From: Pithys albifrons albifrons
Lineage: Eukaryota; Chordata; Aves; Passeriformes; Thamnophilidae
Assembly (NCBI RefSeq): GCF_047495875.1
Contig: NC_092497.1
Coordinates: 31,565,375 to 31,629,374, forward strand
Length of the DNA: 64,000 nt
Direction: 5' to 3'
Shown: piece after piece, positions 1 to 12,763 of the stretch
Numbering within the stretch: the first letter of the stretch is position 1
Layout: every line of letters starts with the position of its first letter
Notes under the pieces: model-generated
The model's input: only the letters and a program-made list of their open reading frames with translations
Told to the model about the DNA's origin: nothing
Databases searched by the model: none
Position numbers and translations under genes: made by a program

Positions 1-3000
1 TAGAACCTATCATATCAACATAGTCATCACTACCCAATCTGCAAATAGAGAGTGTCACTGTCAATTTTGCTTTCTTACATTTCCTTCCTTTCACTTCCTC
101 TGATTTTTAATAATTCCTGTCAAACCACAAACAGTCCAAATTATATTCTTGACATAGAAGCTTTCAAGGAAGAGACAGAATCTCAACTTTCATTTAGTGA
201 CTACAAAACAAGCTGTCCGACTGGACAAATACTATTTCCACTCTTGGCAATATCTACAATAAAGCATGCATTTGAATTTTCACTGAAGCTGCCAAGGGTT
301 TGAGATAAGCTTCTTGTTTCCTGTCAACTGACTCACAGGATTAGCACACCAACAACTGTAGTTGTGTTTAAAGAAGCCAGCAGTTTCACATAAAAAATAA
401 ACTTGCTCACAGAAGATGACAATTGCATATCATCAGCCAACTGAATTAAGAAAAGCATTATACAAATAATTTGAATTTAGTAGATCTTATAGGATGTTTT
501 GATATCATTTTACATTTCTAACATTGACCAAATGGCTGTTGCTAGCAATGTAATATAAATCAGAACTTCAAGGAGGACAGCTTTTTATTCAACAACATTA
601 GCAACTGTCTAAGAAAGGGTTAGCATGAGACAACAGGAAATACGTTCAAGGCAAGTAAGTTCCACAGAAGGATGTTATCTTGGCTTGTCTTCAGAGAAAG
701 CTCAAGAACATAATGCGCTGTTTCACATACATCAGTTTAAAAGTAATTGATTTCTCTGATGAGGCGCAGTATTGTCTAATTAGCATTCTGTTTGAACTTT
801 ATGTGATTAATCACAGCATAACACATTTTAATATAAAATATTTTCTTCACACAGACACACCAGTCCCTAATCATCTGAAAGTCTATTGCTTGTTAGTATT
901 TTGACTTAAAGTCACAATCAGGTTATGAAAGGTTACTAGCTATGAAAAAAGAAAACAGAATAACCAAGATGCTTCCCATTAGAAGCCTCATGACAAGCAT
1001 TCGTTTAAATATCTCATATGACTGTCTCATGCACAGGCCTAATTTAAGACTAACCAAAGTCACTTTCAAAGATTCTTTGGTAACTAGTCAGCATATACCA
1101 AAACAATCTCTGACGAATCTGTAAGATCACAAAAAAATGCAGAGATATACACACAATGTACAGAGTTTCATAGCAAGAGAATCATGCTTTCTACTAGTAT
1201 AGCAGCCTTTTAGTGCTCTTGTAACAGTCTGGGCTGAAAACTGGCTCTTCATGATCACTCACACATCTTCATGGCCAGACAACCTCCTGCCTCCCTTTTA
1301 ATTGTGTTCTCCTTCCTAGTGAAGAGGAAGAGCTCACCATATTCTTCTCCTTTAGCATGACTAGTCAAAGACCAATCTTGATACTCAGCAGTATATTGAT
1401 CCTACCACAGGTCTGCATCAGATTAGATTGGCATGTTGTTTTATTTAAAAAAAAACAACAGATCCCCTAAATGAGAAAAACATATGTAAGTAACACATAT
1501 ATCAATAGCACTCTTAGTTTTTCTAGTTTATTAGAGGTAGCTTTTATATTCCCAGAGTACTAGCTCTGTATTTCAACCCAGTTTGGTCTTACTTGATAAC
1601 TTACATTATAAGACTTTATATCTTTATTTCTTGACAGGAAGTGCAAGACATCTCAACCATGATGCTACAAAAGCAAACAAAAAAGAAACATAACCAAGTA
1701 GCAATTTTAAAGACTACTTATCCACAGTGCCTTTCCATTGATGTTGAAGAAGAAAGGAAAACAAACGAATAGTTACTGTGAAAGGAACTTCCTTCTTCTT
1801 GAAGACATCTTAAACTGCATTTTCACACTTTAGCCTGAAGCTCCTTATCATAGGGTAACTAAGAGTCCTGCAGCTGTCAGCTCACAAAAGAAATATCCTG
1901 TATTCATCTCTAAGTTCATTTACGTCTATACTACTATTAGTCTACATATACCATAGAAATGCCATGTGGGTACAACTGAAGAATACTCAGAAAGCTTTAA
2001 ATACATTCAACCATCTCTTCTGGGAAGATACTGTATCAAGAATACTATTTCAAAACATGATAAAGGCAAGAGAGTAAAAAGGTGAGAGAATGAATCATTA
2101 ATAAGTGCATTCACACAGGGGAAAAGAAATAATTCTTTGGAACAAGACCAGGTCATAAATTACTATGCAAAAAGAAAGACAATCAGCTGATTTGTGATGC
2201 AGAAAGGGGTCCATCCCGCCTACCTTAAACAGCTGCTGCAAAATTTATACTACATTCTCTAGTGCAGAAATCATTTACCCTTTGGTTGCATGATTAAGAG
2301 AGCAAGTGTTCATAAATATCTTATAAGTGAGCACCGTGTATCATATTATTTCTTACATTTTTACAATTACAAGACTTAAATGAGTTGTGCAACCAGCTAC
2401 AAAGTGGAATTACAATGTAAACAACATACACTACTTGCCCATTATTTCAGATCAATTTCTGGTTGTTTTGAAGGAAGACTAGGTTTCAAGTTTCTTGAAA
2501 AAGAGGGGGACTTCACAAACTAGGAGTAAAATTTCTTTCTTAGGCCCACAACAGTAACATTTTAGCAAATTTCTTTATATTAATTTCAAAGAATGTTACA
2601 ACTTGTCTTAAAAATAAAACATTAATAAGCTATATAAAAGTTTGAAATGTATATTATAATCCAATTTTTAAATTTTAATCTATATATTTTTTGGTTTAAC
2701 TGCCTAAAACTGAGTATAGTAATAACTCTAGCAGAATATCCTTCAGAAGCATGAGTTGTGAATAGATTATCTTTATATAAGAACTCTACAGAAATAGAGT
2801 TTCATCTCTATTCTATTAACCTGTAAGATAAATTATGTTTGTTGTGAGTCAGCCAATAAAATATTTCTAACCCAAGAATCCTCTTCCCTGGTACATCACC
2901 ATGAAACAATTTGGATGATGTTACAAGCACAAATTATCCAGTGAGAAAAGTGGTTAATGGCACATATTCTGAATAAGGGAGAAAATATTCAAGGATAAAA

Positions 3001-6000
3001 AAGGGAGCAAGCATTTATTGAAATGACGCAGTTTTCCTAGATAAGCTGGTGACATCACAACACCTTTATCTTAAGAATTAAATATTACTCAGAAACTTAA
3101 AGTTTGTTCCAAATAAATGAATCAAAAGTCAATAGCTTTGCAACTGTGTATCATGCAATGGTATTGAACAAATACTCTGATTTTTAGTATCAAGGCAGGC
3201 TGGATGATTTTTTCACTTTCCTTCTCTATCACAGTGCACACCAGAGATAAGCCTATTACAGGAAAAGAACAAAGTGGGCTGTATTCCTCACTACTCTATA
3301 TCTGCATTACCTGACATAACTTACGTGTTTCCTGTCAAATGGCATCTGAAGAGTTAAAAACATTCTAGAGACTACTATTCTTATTTCAAACAATCCACTT
3401 CTTTATCTGTACTAGTGGATGATATAGCTCCCTAAACCAATTCTTCTTGGAAAGATCACAAATTTTTATTCAAGTTGGTGTTTTGTGTTATTACTCACTA
3501 ATGGCAACACAATAAAAAGAATTATGAGAAACTGACTGTACTAAGAAAAGGGATTCAGACTACTTGAAAGAGAGGCCACATTTTCTGACCCTTTTTCCAC
3601 AGGATCCTACCAAGCTTCTGTAGCAGTCACTTAGCCTGTGCAAGACAATTTATCCCTATTTACCAGGCAGCTGCATAAGCACTGATGGTGGAACGGGGCA
3701 CGTGACTGAAGTGAGTGACTGGTGCAGGCCTGACCACTTGGCAGCAGTGCCAGTTTATGCCAGATTAAGTTGAGAAAACGATGATGAAAATAATAAATTA
3801 CCTTCATTAGACTTACAGACCTTGAGAAATCATCTCTGCAGAGGAAATGAAATGATTACTCTTACATATCCATGCTACAATACCTGAACAGAAAGTTCCA
3901 TTATGTTTATCAGCAACAAAATGGGAAATCATATGTAAGAAATAACAGAAGCTGTTCACCTGCTTTTGTTTCATATTATTTTAACTAATTAAAAATCTTT
4001 TAACAAGGCTTTCTACATGTATACTTTTGGGTTATTCAGCACTGCTCAGTATAAAGGAACTGATTATTTATGTGGAAAAGAACTGGGGAGACTCTTAGTA
4101 CTTTCTGGGGGTTTAGCTAAAGTATCCCAGGACTAAGGCTCCTGTAACTCCTAAATTCCATAGAGGAATCAGCAAAGACAAAAGCAAAGAAAGTTTAAAT
4201 GAACATGTACATACTTATGCATATAAGTCTGACAATAGGAAAGGATAGCCCCTGCTCTTTAACCAACAGTCTCTCATCTCTGTTTAAAACAAAAAAACAA
4301 AGCCAACAAAGCTTGTACTGTTTACACTGCTTTTATTATTTTTCTGAAAACAGGGAATGTAAAAAAACCTATGTGAAAAATGACAGTAAGGTGGTAACTG
4401 CAACCCACAAAAGCCAAGAAACTTAAAGTTAGTCTGACATTCCATCTTTAAATCATGCAACTGTGCTTATCTTTCTTAAAATGACAATGCAAAGTAATGG
4501 CAAATTGTCAGCCCTAACTTTGAATTCCCTGAAGTTTGTTATTTGGTGTTTGTGTCACAACCTTAATGTTATTTAAATATAGTTTTTAGTATCTATTATT
4601 TAAAAAGGTCTACTTTAAGACGGAAAAAGCTTTGATGGAACAAACCTCAAAGTATACGGTAGTGCTGGTATGCCACTTCATTAGAAGTAGTGCATAAAAC
4701 ATACACTGTTGACAAATCTAATTCATTGCAGGTGAGGTAGAAGCTCTTTTAAAGCAACTGGATGGCATCATTAGCTACAGTTCCTTTAATAAATTATTCT
4801 TCTTTTCCCTTTTGAATGACTTTGACACTGTTTCCTTTTCAGACTGAATGTTTTGCCCTGAAATTCAATACCTTCAACATGTTTGGACAAGTTAAACAAG
4901 TAGCTTATTCACTAAAACTGAAATTGTAAGCAGAAACAATCACACTGATTATTTCACCAATATTAATTAATGAGAAAGAAAATTAAACAATAATGTATAA
5001 GACTCTCAGCTTTATCAAATATAAAATTTAAAAATTAAGAGAAGAGAAAATTACATGGTACAACAGAGTAACATTCTGGCAGCATTTTGCATTGCTATTC
5101 AGATTTGATATTGAATTGAATTCTGCAAGAGAGAAGGACAGGCACATCACATAGCTGACAGCTGGCTGGCATATTTAGTTATAAAAGAAAGAGTTGCTAA
5201 CTGTATTACTCAGATTCTTAGGTAAAGATCAAAAATTATACAGGAACTAAAAACTATAGAATGGTCCACAAATAAAGTTAAACTGGTATTTGAAGCATGG
5301 CCCATTAGAGCAGTCTTCCACAGATAAAAAACATAATCAGTCAAAACCTGATCAAATTCCATCTTAGAATATTGTTTGTGAGAACATTTAAATTCTTATC
5401 TTCGGATCAGGAAGAATTAAGTACTGCTGTCTTTAAAACCCAAACCACAGTGCAGGAACTTGGCTGAATCACTGAAAAATAAAGTGAAAAAGGATACTTT
5501 TGAGGACTAAACACATACAAGTTATTATGAAATTCCACTAATCACATATATAACAAAATTCTGAACAACACTGTAAACATAAAAACCAAACTAGAACAAA
5601 ATTTCTTAATCAAGGATTCTTTACGTAATGTAATTTTTCTTTTAGTCTCTTAAAAATTACCTAAATGTACTAACTGGAGAAAAAAAAAAACTAGAAATTT
5701 TTGCATAGAATGCATAATCATACTTCAATATGTCCGTACCCTGTACAAATATTTTCTAATGAATTAGCTGGATTAGCAAAGAATTTTGTCTTGTTCCAGA
5801 AAAGCCCATGAAGAGCAGATTATACCATCTGGGATATTTCTAGACAGACACAGGTACACATACACATTTTTAACTAGATCAAAAGTCTCAGATTAATGCT
5901 TTACTGTCTTCTTGCAAAGACAAAGTCATGTCAATATAACAGGTACTGTGAAAGTTTAAGAGGTGGATGTCTCACTTTGAAAAAATGGCTTGTAAGTAAC

Positions 6001-6894
6001 TTAAGTATGGAAACACTTCCAAATATAATTCATCAAGGCCTATTTTATGCCTCCGAGGATTGCAGCAAATCAGTATTTGGAAGTAAATCTAAATGTTTAA
6101 AATAAAATCCAACAGAATAATTTACTGTAAAAGTTCTGAGAGACAACATTCTGCCCATTTCTAGTCTTCTATGTTTGAATACACAAACTTCTTTCCAAAG
6201 GTCCTAGCCAAACCACAATATGCTTGTCAACTACGCCAATTGTAGCAGAGTAGCCTGACTCGGTCAGGCACAAGAAATACCACACTGATTATGTGGATGA
6301 CTTTGGTTAGGTTTACTGCTAATACAGCATCTACTGTCAGTATATAAGCAGGTCTAAAGGGCTATAGTATCAGCAGGCTCAGCTATAAACATACAGGTCT
6401 TTGCCCTCACAGAACACACAATTACAAAGTAATGAAGTACCTCTGGAGCTACTTTAGGATTTTATTTCCATATGACTAGATATTCATGCTTTTACTTAAC
6501 CAAAAGTGAGCATTCCCTGCTTTGAGGGCTTGATGTAACCTGCAGGCATCCCTGCTGGGAGGTGGCAGAGAGCCACTCGTAATTTTGGGAGACCAGTTTG
6601 TTCAGTCTCCAGCAGCATTTTATACCACTTTGCAGGTCAAGGTGCACCAAAGTCAATCACAATCATCAGAACTCCCCCATCTCTGGAATACATAAATGCA
6701 AGCATCCATAGTTCTTCCTGCAATTCCCATTGGGTGGCACTAGGCATGGATGACTTAAGTGGTAAGAATACAACAGTTACTTGCAAGACCTGCTAATAAC
6801 AGGGGTTCCACCTAAAGGAACAACTCAACAGTTGGAAGGAACCTCTATAACGCTCTGTTAACTGCTCAGGCTTCTACTCTGCTCTCAAACTTCA

Positions 6895-7075
6895 CCTGGA
6901 GCATTGCATCCAGCTCTGAGGCCCCCAACCTAAGGATGTGAACCTGCTGAAAGTCTAAAGGAGGGTGACAAAGATAACAGTGGACACAATGGCACTGTTC
7001 ACTGTGGAGAAGGTTCTGGGGAACCCCACTATAGCCTTTCAGTACTTAAAAGGGGGCTTATAGAGGCTTGAAACT
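6895..7075 (+). repeat. CR1 LINE fragment, old and 5'-truncated
   Basis: The stretch reads like the CR1 untranslated 3' part: a 'gcatccagctctgaggcccc' segment, then wording equivalent to 'gaggagggtgacaaagat', then a 'cctttcagtacttaaaaggg' motif typical of CR1 (consensus 'ccttccagtacctgaaggggc'). It is strongly diverged. No target-site duplication was found. Confidence 0.6.
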
Positions 7076-8489
7076 ACATAAAGGCCTCTCCCAACCCAAT
7101 CCATCCTATGAACCTTACCTTAAGCAGCAAATCTACATCCTACACTTGTATGTCGCAACTTTATGTAATCTTCCAGTTACATATTGATAAAATACACATA
7201 TTGTCGCATATTTGACACTTTCTTGCAGTTGTTGCACCTTCATTATCTTCCCTACAATAATTTACACCATGCTTTCTCTGGACTTCTTTTTAGGACTTTT
7301 TTAACTCCTTCCACCCACAATCATCTATACCTATTCCCTACCCTCTGCACAGAGCTCAGGTGAACTACAAAGAAGGTAAAAAGTGTACATGCAACATGTT
7401 ACCCCACTGGTTATATTAAATTGATTTTCTATTATCTGTGAGCCAGGGTTCATCTCCATTCTGGGCATCAGCCATGCAGTTGGGAAGAGAGGGAAGAGAG
7501 GTGTTACTGCAGAGAAGAAACCATTCTGAAATATTCGTATTATATATATAGCTATTAACAACATACCATTATTAAGAAAAAGTTAAAATATCTGCTAGCA
7601 TTGCCTACATTCGCAATGTTAACACCAGTTACTTAGAGAAAGAAAAAGAACAAAAAACAAAGAAAACGCATTTTACCACACTGTCAAAAAATAAGAAATC
7701 AGCAAACACAATCTGACTAGCTTACAGGTATTCTCAAAAAAAAAAAAATTAGGTTAGAGGACTTTGATGAATGAAAAATTGCTGGCCATATCAGAATGGA
7801 TCTCCCATGTAGGAAAAAATACTAGAAAGTCAGTGGGGGAATTAGGTCAATTAAGTCTTCCAGGCATTACAGCAGATTTAGGACAGGGCCAAGCAGTGAG
7901 GGACTAACTCATGTCAGACAAATAAAAGAAAGTTGAACTTTATCTGGTAGGAAAAAATAGTATTAAATGCAAAATTAAACCATTCCACTACCTGTATTTT
8001 AAAAGAAAAAAGAAACAAAACCTTAGTCCAAGTCATGAGTGACCAAATACACACTAATAAAACACAGTTCACTAATTGACTGAACTAATAAAGCATAAAG
8101 CATAGCTTCATGCACAGAATAGTTATTGAGCAAGCTGATGAATGCTGTGCATTCTCTATATTCAATCATCAACAGACTCACGGACCTACACTAACAGAAT
8201 GTGAGTTGGAAGAAGGGTAGGTAAATGCAAGGAGATAAGACAGGCTGAGCTTAATAATAAACAGGAAAATAAACATCCTTTGGAACAAAAATGGTTAAAT
8301 GAAAGAAATACAAATGATACCTCCTGAAAAGAACATACTGAAAAATGATACCTCTTTGGTTTTTAAAACCAAGTACAAAGTTACTGAGAGTTTATATAAT
8401 CAGTAAGGCTTTAAGAAAAGCTGCAACTGTCATGCTGCCTGTTTCGCATTTCTTCTACATGAAGGAAATTACAGGTACATTTATAGAAA

Positions 8490-8557
<68 letters not shown>
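8490..8557. repeat. (GAT)n trinucleotide microsatellite, about 22 units
   Basis: An uninterrupted run of GAT/ATG units covers about 68 bp. The long poly-serine frame on the minus strand is simply this repeat translated and is not a gene. A pure run of this length is likely to vary in length between individuals. Confidence 0.95.
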
Positions 8558-8558
<1 letters not shown>

Positions 8559-9829
8559 GCTATTATAGCTTCTGTGGACTTACTTTTTTTAAATTCTTTT
8601 AATCTCTTAACAATATAGAAAAAATTCAAATTCCTTCAGTTTTAACAATGCCAGAGATAGTGCTTCATACTAAAGATGGACTGACAAAGTGGACTTAAAG
8701 AGGAACAAAGATTTTTCTCCACATGCAGGCAGTGTGGAGACACTTCATACTGGTTTAGTAGCTTTTATGACTGATTTGCAGTGTAGTCTCAGGACTGGTG
8801 TTTTTACAAAACTGTGATTACTAAATGTTTGACAAAATTTGTCTATAGCATTGCTAGTTTTGTTTTGTCAAATGATACTTTTTTAAAAGAATACATGTTA
8901 TGTTTAGACAACAGAAGTAAAACAGATCTAATGAATAATTTTATTAAACTCTGAAATTGTAATCAGTCAGCTGATATAGAAAAGATTGTAATCACATAAT
9001 GCAAAATATCTTCCACTAGATAAAAAAATCCGACAGATGATATTTCACATCGGAAGAGATGCTTATGCATGGACTACCACTATCACAATTGCTGCAAGAA
9101 ATTACAGCAAATTTTCAACACAAGAAGTCAAAAGTTTAGTGAGAGACAAAAAACTGCAAAAAAGAAAAACCAAAAACAAAAGACCAAAAAAAACCCCTCT
9201 CAAACACAAAGTTGCACAATTAAAGAAAAAAGTGGTAGAGGCTTACAGAAAAAGGCTGTGAGATTAACAGACAGGGATCAATAATGATCCCACTAATGGC
9301 AGCAGCACCACTGAGGCCTGGAGAAAGATAACTCTATATACTATGTGAAGTAAACTAGCTATCTCTGGGAAATGTAAGAAGGAAAATTTCATGGTAAAAG
9401 ACATAGCAATAATACAATTACATGTAGAACATAAAGGAAACAAAAAGTAGAAGGTAGAAAGCTAGAAAAGCATAACAAAAATGAAATTTCTCTTTTGTGT
9501 CCCTAAATAAAATCAAGACAGTCTGAAAGAGATGGGCACCTCATACATTGTAAGTAAACTATTTTTATGAAAGAGTAAAAGGAATATTTATTTCTCTGAT
9601 CTTGGCTTCTTAATGAATTGAGGCCATGAGAGCTGTACAGCCATTCTTGATAGTCCTTTAAATGTAATTAGAAGTTTTATAAGTGAAATACTATTTACGT
9701 AGCACTGAAAAACACTTCTCAATTTTTATGAAAGATGTCACTTGTGCTGTAGAAGAGAATGTGCAAAAATTGATACCATCTAAAACTGCTTAAATATAGT
9801 TTATAATACTGAGCAATTGAACTATGAAT

Positions 9830-9985
9830 GTGCCTGAGAGCATTGTCCAAACACTTCTTGAACTCTGTCAGGCTTGGTGCTGTGACCATTTCCCTGGGGA
9901 GTCTGTTCCAGTGCCCAACAACCTTATGCGTGAAGAACCTTTTCTAACCTAAACCTCCCCTGACAGTTTCACAGCTTTATGCAAC
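9830..9985 (-). repeat. CR1 LINE 3' fragment, antisense
   Basis: The reverse complement reads as the CR1 3' region: glycine-tRNA-free wording equivalent to a group of 'cactggaacagactccccag' followed by 'gagttcaagaagtgtttgga' and a 'caatgctctcaggcaca' end, which is a well-known CR1 segment. It is diverged, and the exact borders are uncertain. Confidence 0.75.
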
Positions 9986-11499
9986 TTTCTCCCTAGGAGT
10001 TAGTTTACAGTATTATACGCTGCACTCTTCTCCCCTCCTGTGGCAGAAACTGCTATTAGTTTTCAATTAAGTAACGACTAATAGCTAGCTCTAGTTAGGA
10101 AGAATCAACTGTTTAAAATAAAGTATACAAAAATTAAATTAATACCCCTACAGTCCTGACAAATCAATAGTGAAGGTATAGAGATGCAACAAGTACAAAA
10201 CAGAAAACACAACTAACCTTCATTCTCAATCAAGAAGTGCAAGCAATGAATGTAGTTATTTAACTCTGAATATTTAAAGTTTTTTTCAGTGTCATTTATA
10301 TAAATAAACTAATGACAAAAGTTGCTGATGGTTATTTCATCATGCTTGCATACAAAAATATAAATGCAATGTTAAGGAAACAAAAGATAGGACAAACTTC
10401 AGTAAGCATTAAGGGTACGAGAATACTTTATAAACAGCAACACAGGACTCATCTGAGGCCTGGAAGAATTGTTTCAATATTTGGGAAATTCAGATTTAAA
10501 ACCAAGTGCCCAATCTGCTGTCAAATTTTACATGTCTGCAGCTAGGTGGTTTTGGTTTTAGTTTCCAAAAGAATACCTATGCTTTATAGCAGTGACGAGT
10601 TCAAAGCACTGTGTCTACTGATTTAAGTGGTGGTGAAAAAAAGTCAGTACCTGTGAAAGTTTTGCTACACATAACTCAACTTGCAAGTCTTAAAAGCTAC
10701 CTCGACTGTGACTTGCCCACTATAACATTTGTGGAAAATTCATTTGAAAGGGGAGAAAGTACCACTCAATTCTCTAAGGAGTCAAATTCAATCTTTTTCT
10801 TTCCCATCTGAATGAGGATGCATGTCTTCTAGTCTCAAATAGTAGAAAAAAAAGGAATAAAAGTGTTCTACAAAGCTACTTTTATTTGATATGAAGTATT
10901 CACAGACTTCTTATGCACTATCCTTTCAGTGCATTACATAACACAGGAATAGTCAAAAGTCGTATCTCAAATACGGAAGGGACCAAAATGAAGTGTGGAA
11001 CACTAAACCAAAGTTTGACAAACCATCATCATCTTGACATTTCTACATTTCTAAATCCTAAACTGAGAGCTTGAGATACAAGTTTAATAATATTCTGACC
11101 TCTTTGTACTGCTTTCTAATTTTAAAAAATCAAACCCTGACTCTCATAATGAAGAGTCTGTACCAACTTGATCAGTGGGGTAGGGAATGCCTGCACCAAC
11201 GGGGTGGAAATCCCAATACGTGGTTTGATCATCTGGCTGCAGCAGCATCTGGTCACCTGCCCAGCGGACCAACCATCATGTGGCACAAGACACTTTTAAA
11301 GCTTCTCTGAGATACCGAGAAAATGGAACTGAGGGTCACAATTCCCTGGTCCCTTTCCTGGCTCTCCAGAGGAAACCAACTTTATCTGGCATCTAGACAG
11401 AATTCCACCTAGCTCATCTGTCAGCTTTCTCTACTCTCTGAGGTCTCTTCCGTCATCCAGCATACCCCTATGAGCCCGCCTTCCGCAATTTTAATTCTG

Positions 11500-12450
11500 C
11501 CGACCAACAGAGATGGTGATTTTTATACTCCGGGCAGGGCCGGCGCGCCTCCCAGCTCGCCCTCTACCACGTGTCCCCAGTCTGCCCCCGCCTCCACCAG
11601 CCCTGAGGGGTCCCTCATCTCAGTCTGCGGGAAGACCGCCCCTTCCCACTCCACGCTGAGGTGGGAAGACGGGCCTACAGCGCCAGGGCCGCTCAGGACA
11701 CCAGCGCAGCTCTCCCGCTACAGAAGCGGGTACCCACCAGAGCCTCGGCCGCCCGGGGAACTGCGCAGCGCGCGGCCATGCCGCGGAAGAGAGCAGGCGG
11801 CCGAGGGGAACCCCGGAGCTCTACGGACGGCCGCAGCGGATCCCAGCCCTGTACCGCTCGGTGCCAAGGCCCGGTCGCACGGTAAGGTAAAAGGAAGGGC
11901 AGCTCCGGCAGAGCCACTTACCCGACCGGGCTCCCCCAGCGGCTCCGCGGCGACCACGGAGCGTCCGTGACAGCGTCCGGGAACAACCGTTCCGCCACAT
12001 CCGGGGCGGGCCGGGGGAAGGCGGGAACACGCCGCAGGTTGAAAGTGGGGTGCAGAGCTCAGCGGGGGACGCGGCCGAGCCGGACCGAAGCGAACTGAGG
12101 GACCGTAGGGCGCTAGCACAGCGCCCGCTCCCCACGCCCATGGACTGTGTACGTGATGGCCGGAGGGCTTCGCCACCGCAGCGATGGCAGCTCGCTCCAC
12201 AGATCCTGGCCGGGACGGGCGCCACTGTACCGCACCTCGGTGGCGCTTCCTTGCGCTGGGCGGGGCGGGGCGGGGCGGCGTGTTACCCCCCGGGGGCCGA
12301 GAAGAGCCTCCCGCACCTGCCAGGACCGCGCAGCAGGGGAGCAAGGGTTTGAACGGCGGAGCCTACGGGCATCCGGGTGCGGAGCCGAGATGCCAGAGTC
12401 GGAGTGGTCGGCCCATTGTAGGCCGCAGTTTGGGGGTTTCAGGCCTACCC
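11500..12450. promoter_or_regulatory. CpG island, probable bidirectional promoter of SLF1 and a divergent neighbour
   Basis: The base composition changes abruptly to GC-rich and CpG-rich, with several GC-box-like runs (for example the repeated ggggcgg at about 12257-12276), while both flanks are AT-rich. The SLF1 coding frame starts 200 bp to the right on the plus strand. A strong minus-strand donor lies at 11916-11921, and a plus-strand donor-like site (g then gtaagg) at 11882. Together these fit a head-to-head promoter. The many long open frames inside are expected from low stop-codon density in GC-rich DNA and are not called as genes. Transcription start sites cannot be read from the sequence alone. 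Confidence 0.8.
11922..12060 (-). other. Candidate 5' exon of a divergent minus-strand gene (KIAA0825 in the human order)
   Basis: On the minus strand the sequence gtcgg is followed by gtaagtgg, a near-perfect U1 donor, at 11921 down to 11916, inside the CpG island and pointing away from SLF1. This is what a short untranslated first exon would look like. The right-hand limit (transcription start) is a guess. The link to KIAA0825 comes from recalled vertebrate synteny, in which that gene and SLF1 are divergent neighbours. No KIAA0825 coding sequence was recognised in the window. Confidence 0.35.
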
Positions 12451-12649
12451 CGTTATCGCCTTTCAGGTGTCCTAACAGTGGCAGGCAGGGAGAACATTTT
12501 ATGCTTCTGGCAGCTGTCTTTCCCCTCTGTGTGTTCTCCCATTGTAACGGAAAAGAAGTAGGAAATCCTAGAAAGACCTTGCAAGCAACGTTTCATGGTA
12601 TATATTTTGTGGGCTAATGTTTGCTTTTGGTTCTTTTTTCTTTGACCAG

Positions 12650-12763
12650 GTGGCAAGTGGCAGCCAGAAACGCATAGTCCAAATAACTGGATTTAAAAAT
12701 CAAGAGAAAAAGACCCTGCTCAAATGGCTGTTCAAACTGAACTGTGTTTTCATAGACTGTAAG
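12650..12763 (+). CDS. SLF1: SLF1 first aligned coding exon (BRCT1, first half)
   Basis: The acceptor is tttgaccag and the donor aag/gtattg. The frame reads 38 codons, including QITGFKNQEK and the hydrophobic core strand LLKWLFKLNCVF typical of the first BRCT domain. Position 1 is GTG where the human protein has its Met, directly after the acceptor AG. The exon ends in phase 0. Confidence 0.9.

Larger units (their letters stand above)
1..11450. other. Non-coding AT-rich DNA upstream of SLF1, probably intron 1 of a divergent gene
   Basis: No open frame here resembles a known protein or has exon-like borders; frames are short and interrupted on both strands. Because the adjacent CpG island carries a minus-strand splice donor (11916-11921), this stretch is probably first-intron sequence of the head-to-head neighbour, which is KIAA0825 in the human order. 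That identity rests on synteny that I recall, not on exons seen here. Within it I see a GAT microsatellite near 8.5 kb and CR1 scraps near 6.9 and 9.9 kb. A moderately GC-richer patch at about 6.53-6.83 kb looks like an old repeat that I cannot classify. Confidence 0.5.

Noticed and set aside
8411..8629. Minus-strand open frame with a long poly-serine run
   Set aside because: It is the translation of the GAT microsatellite; no domain and no exon borders.
9037..9284. Lysine-rich open frames
   Set aside because: They come from an A-rich stretch of DNA; two overlapping registers look alike, so no coding signal.
11778..11881. ATG starting MPRKRAGGRG and ending at a plus-strand donor, as SLF1 exon 1
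   Set aside because: It ends in phase 2, while the first aligned SLF1 exon starts in phase 0; joining them gives an early stop. It could only be untranslated.
11470..12617. Many long open frames on both strands in the CpG island
   Set aside because: GC-rich DNA has few stop codons by chance. None resembles a protein, and none joins SLF1 in frame except a weak candidate from ATG 12155.
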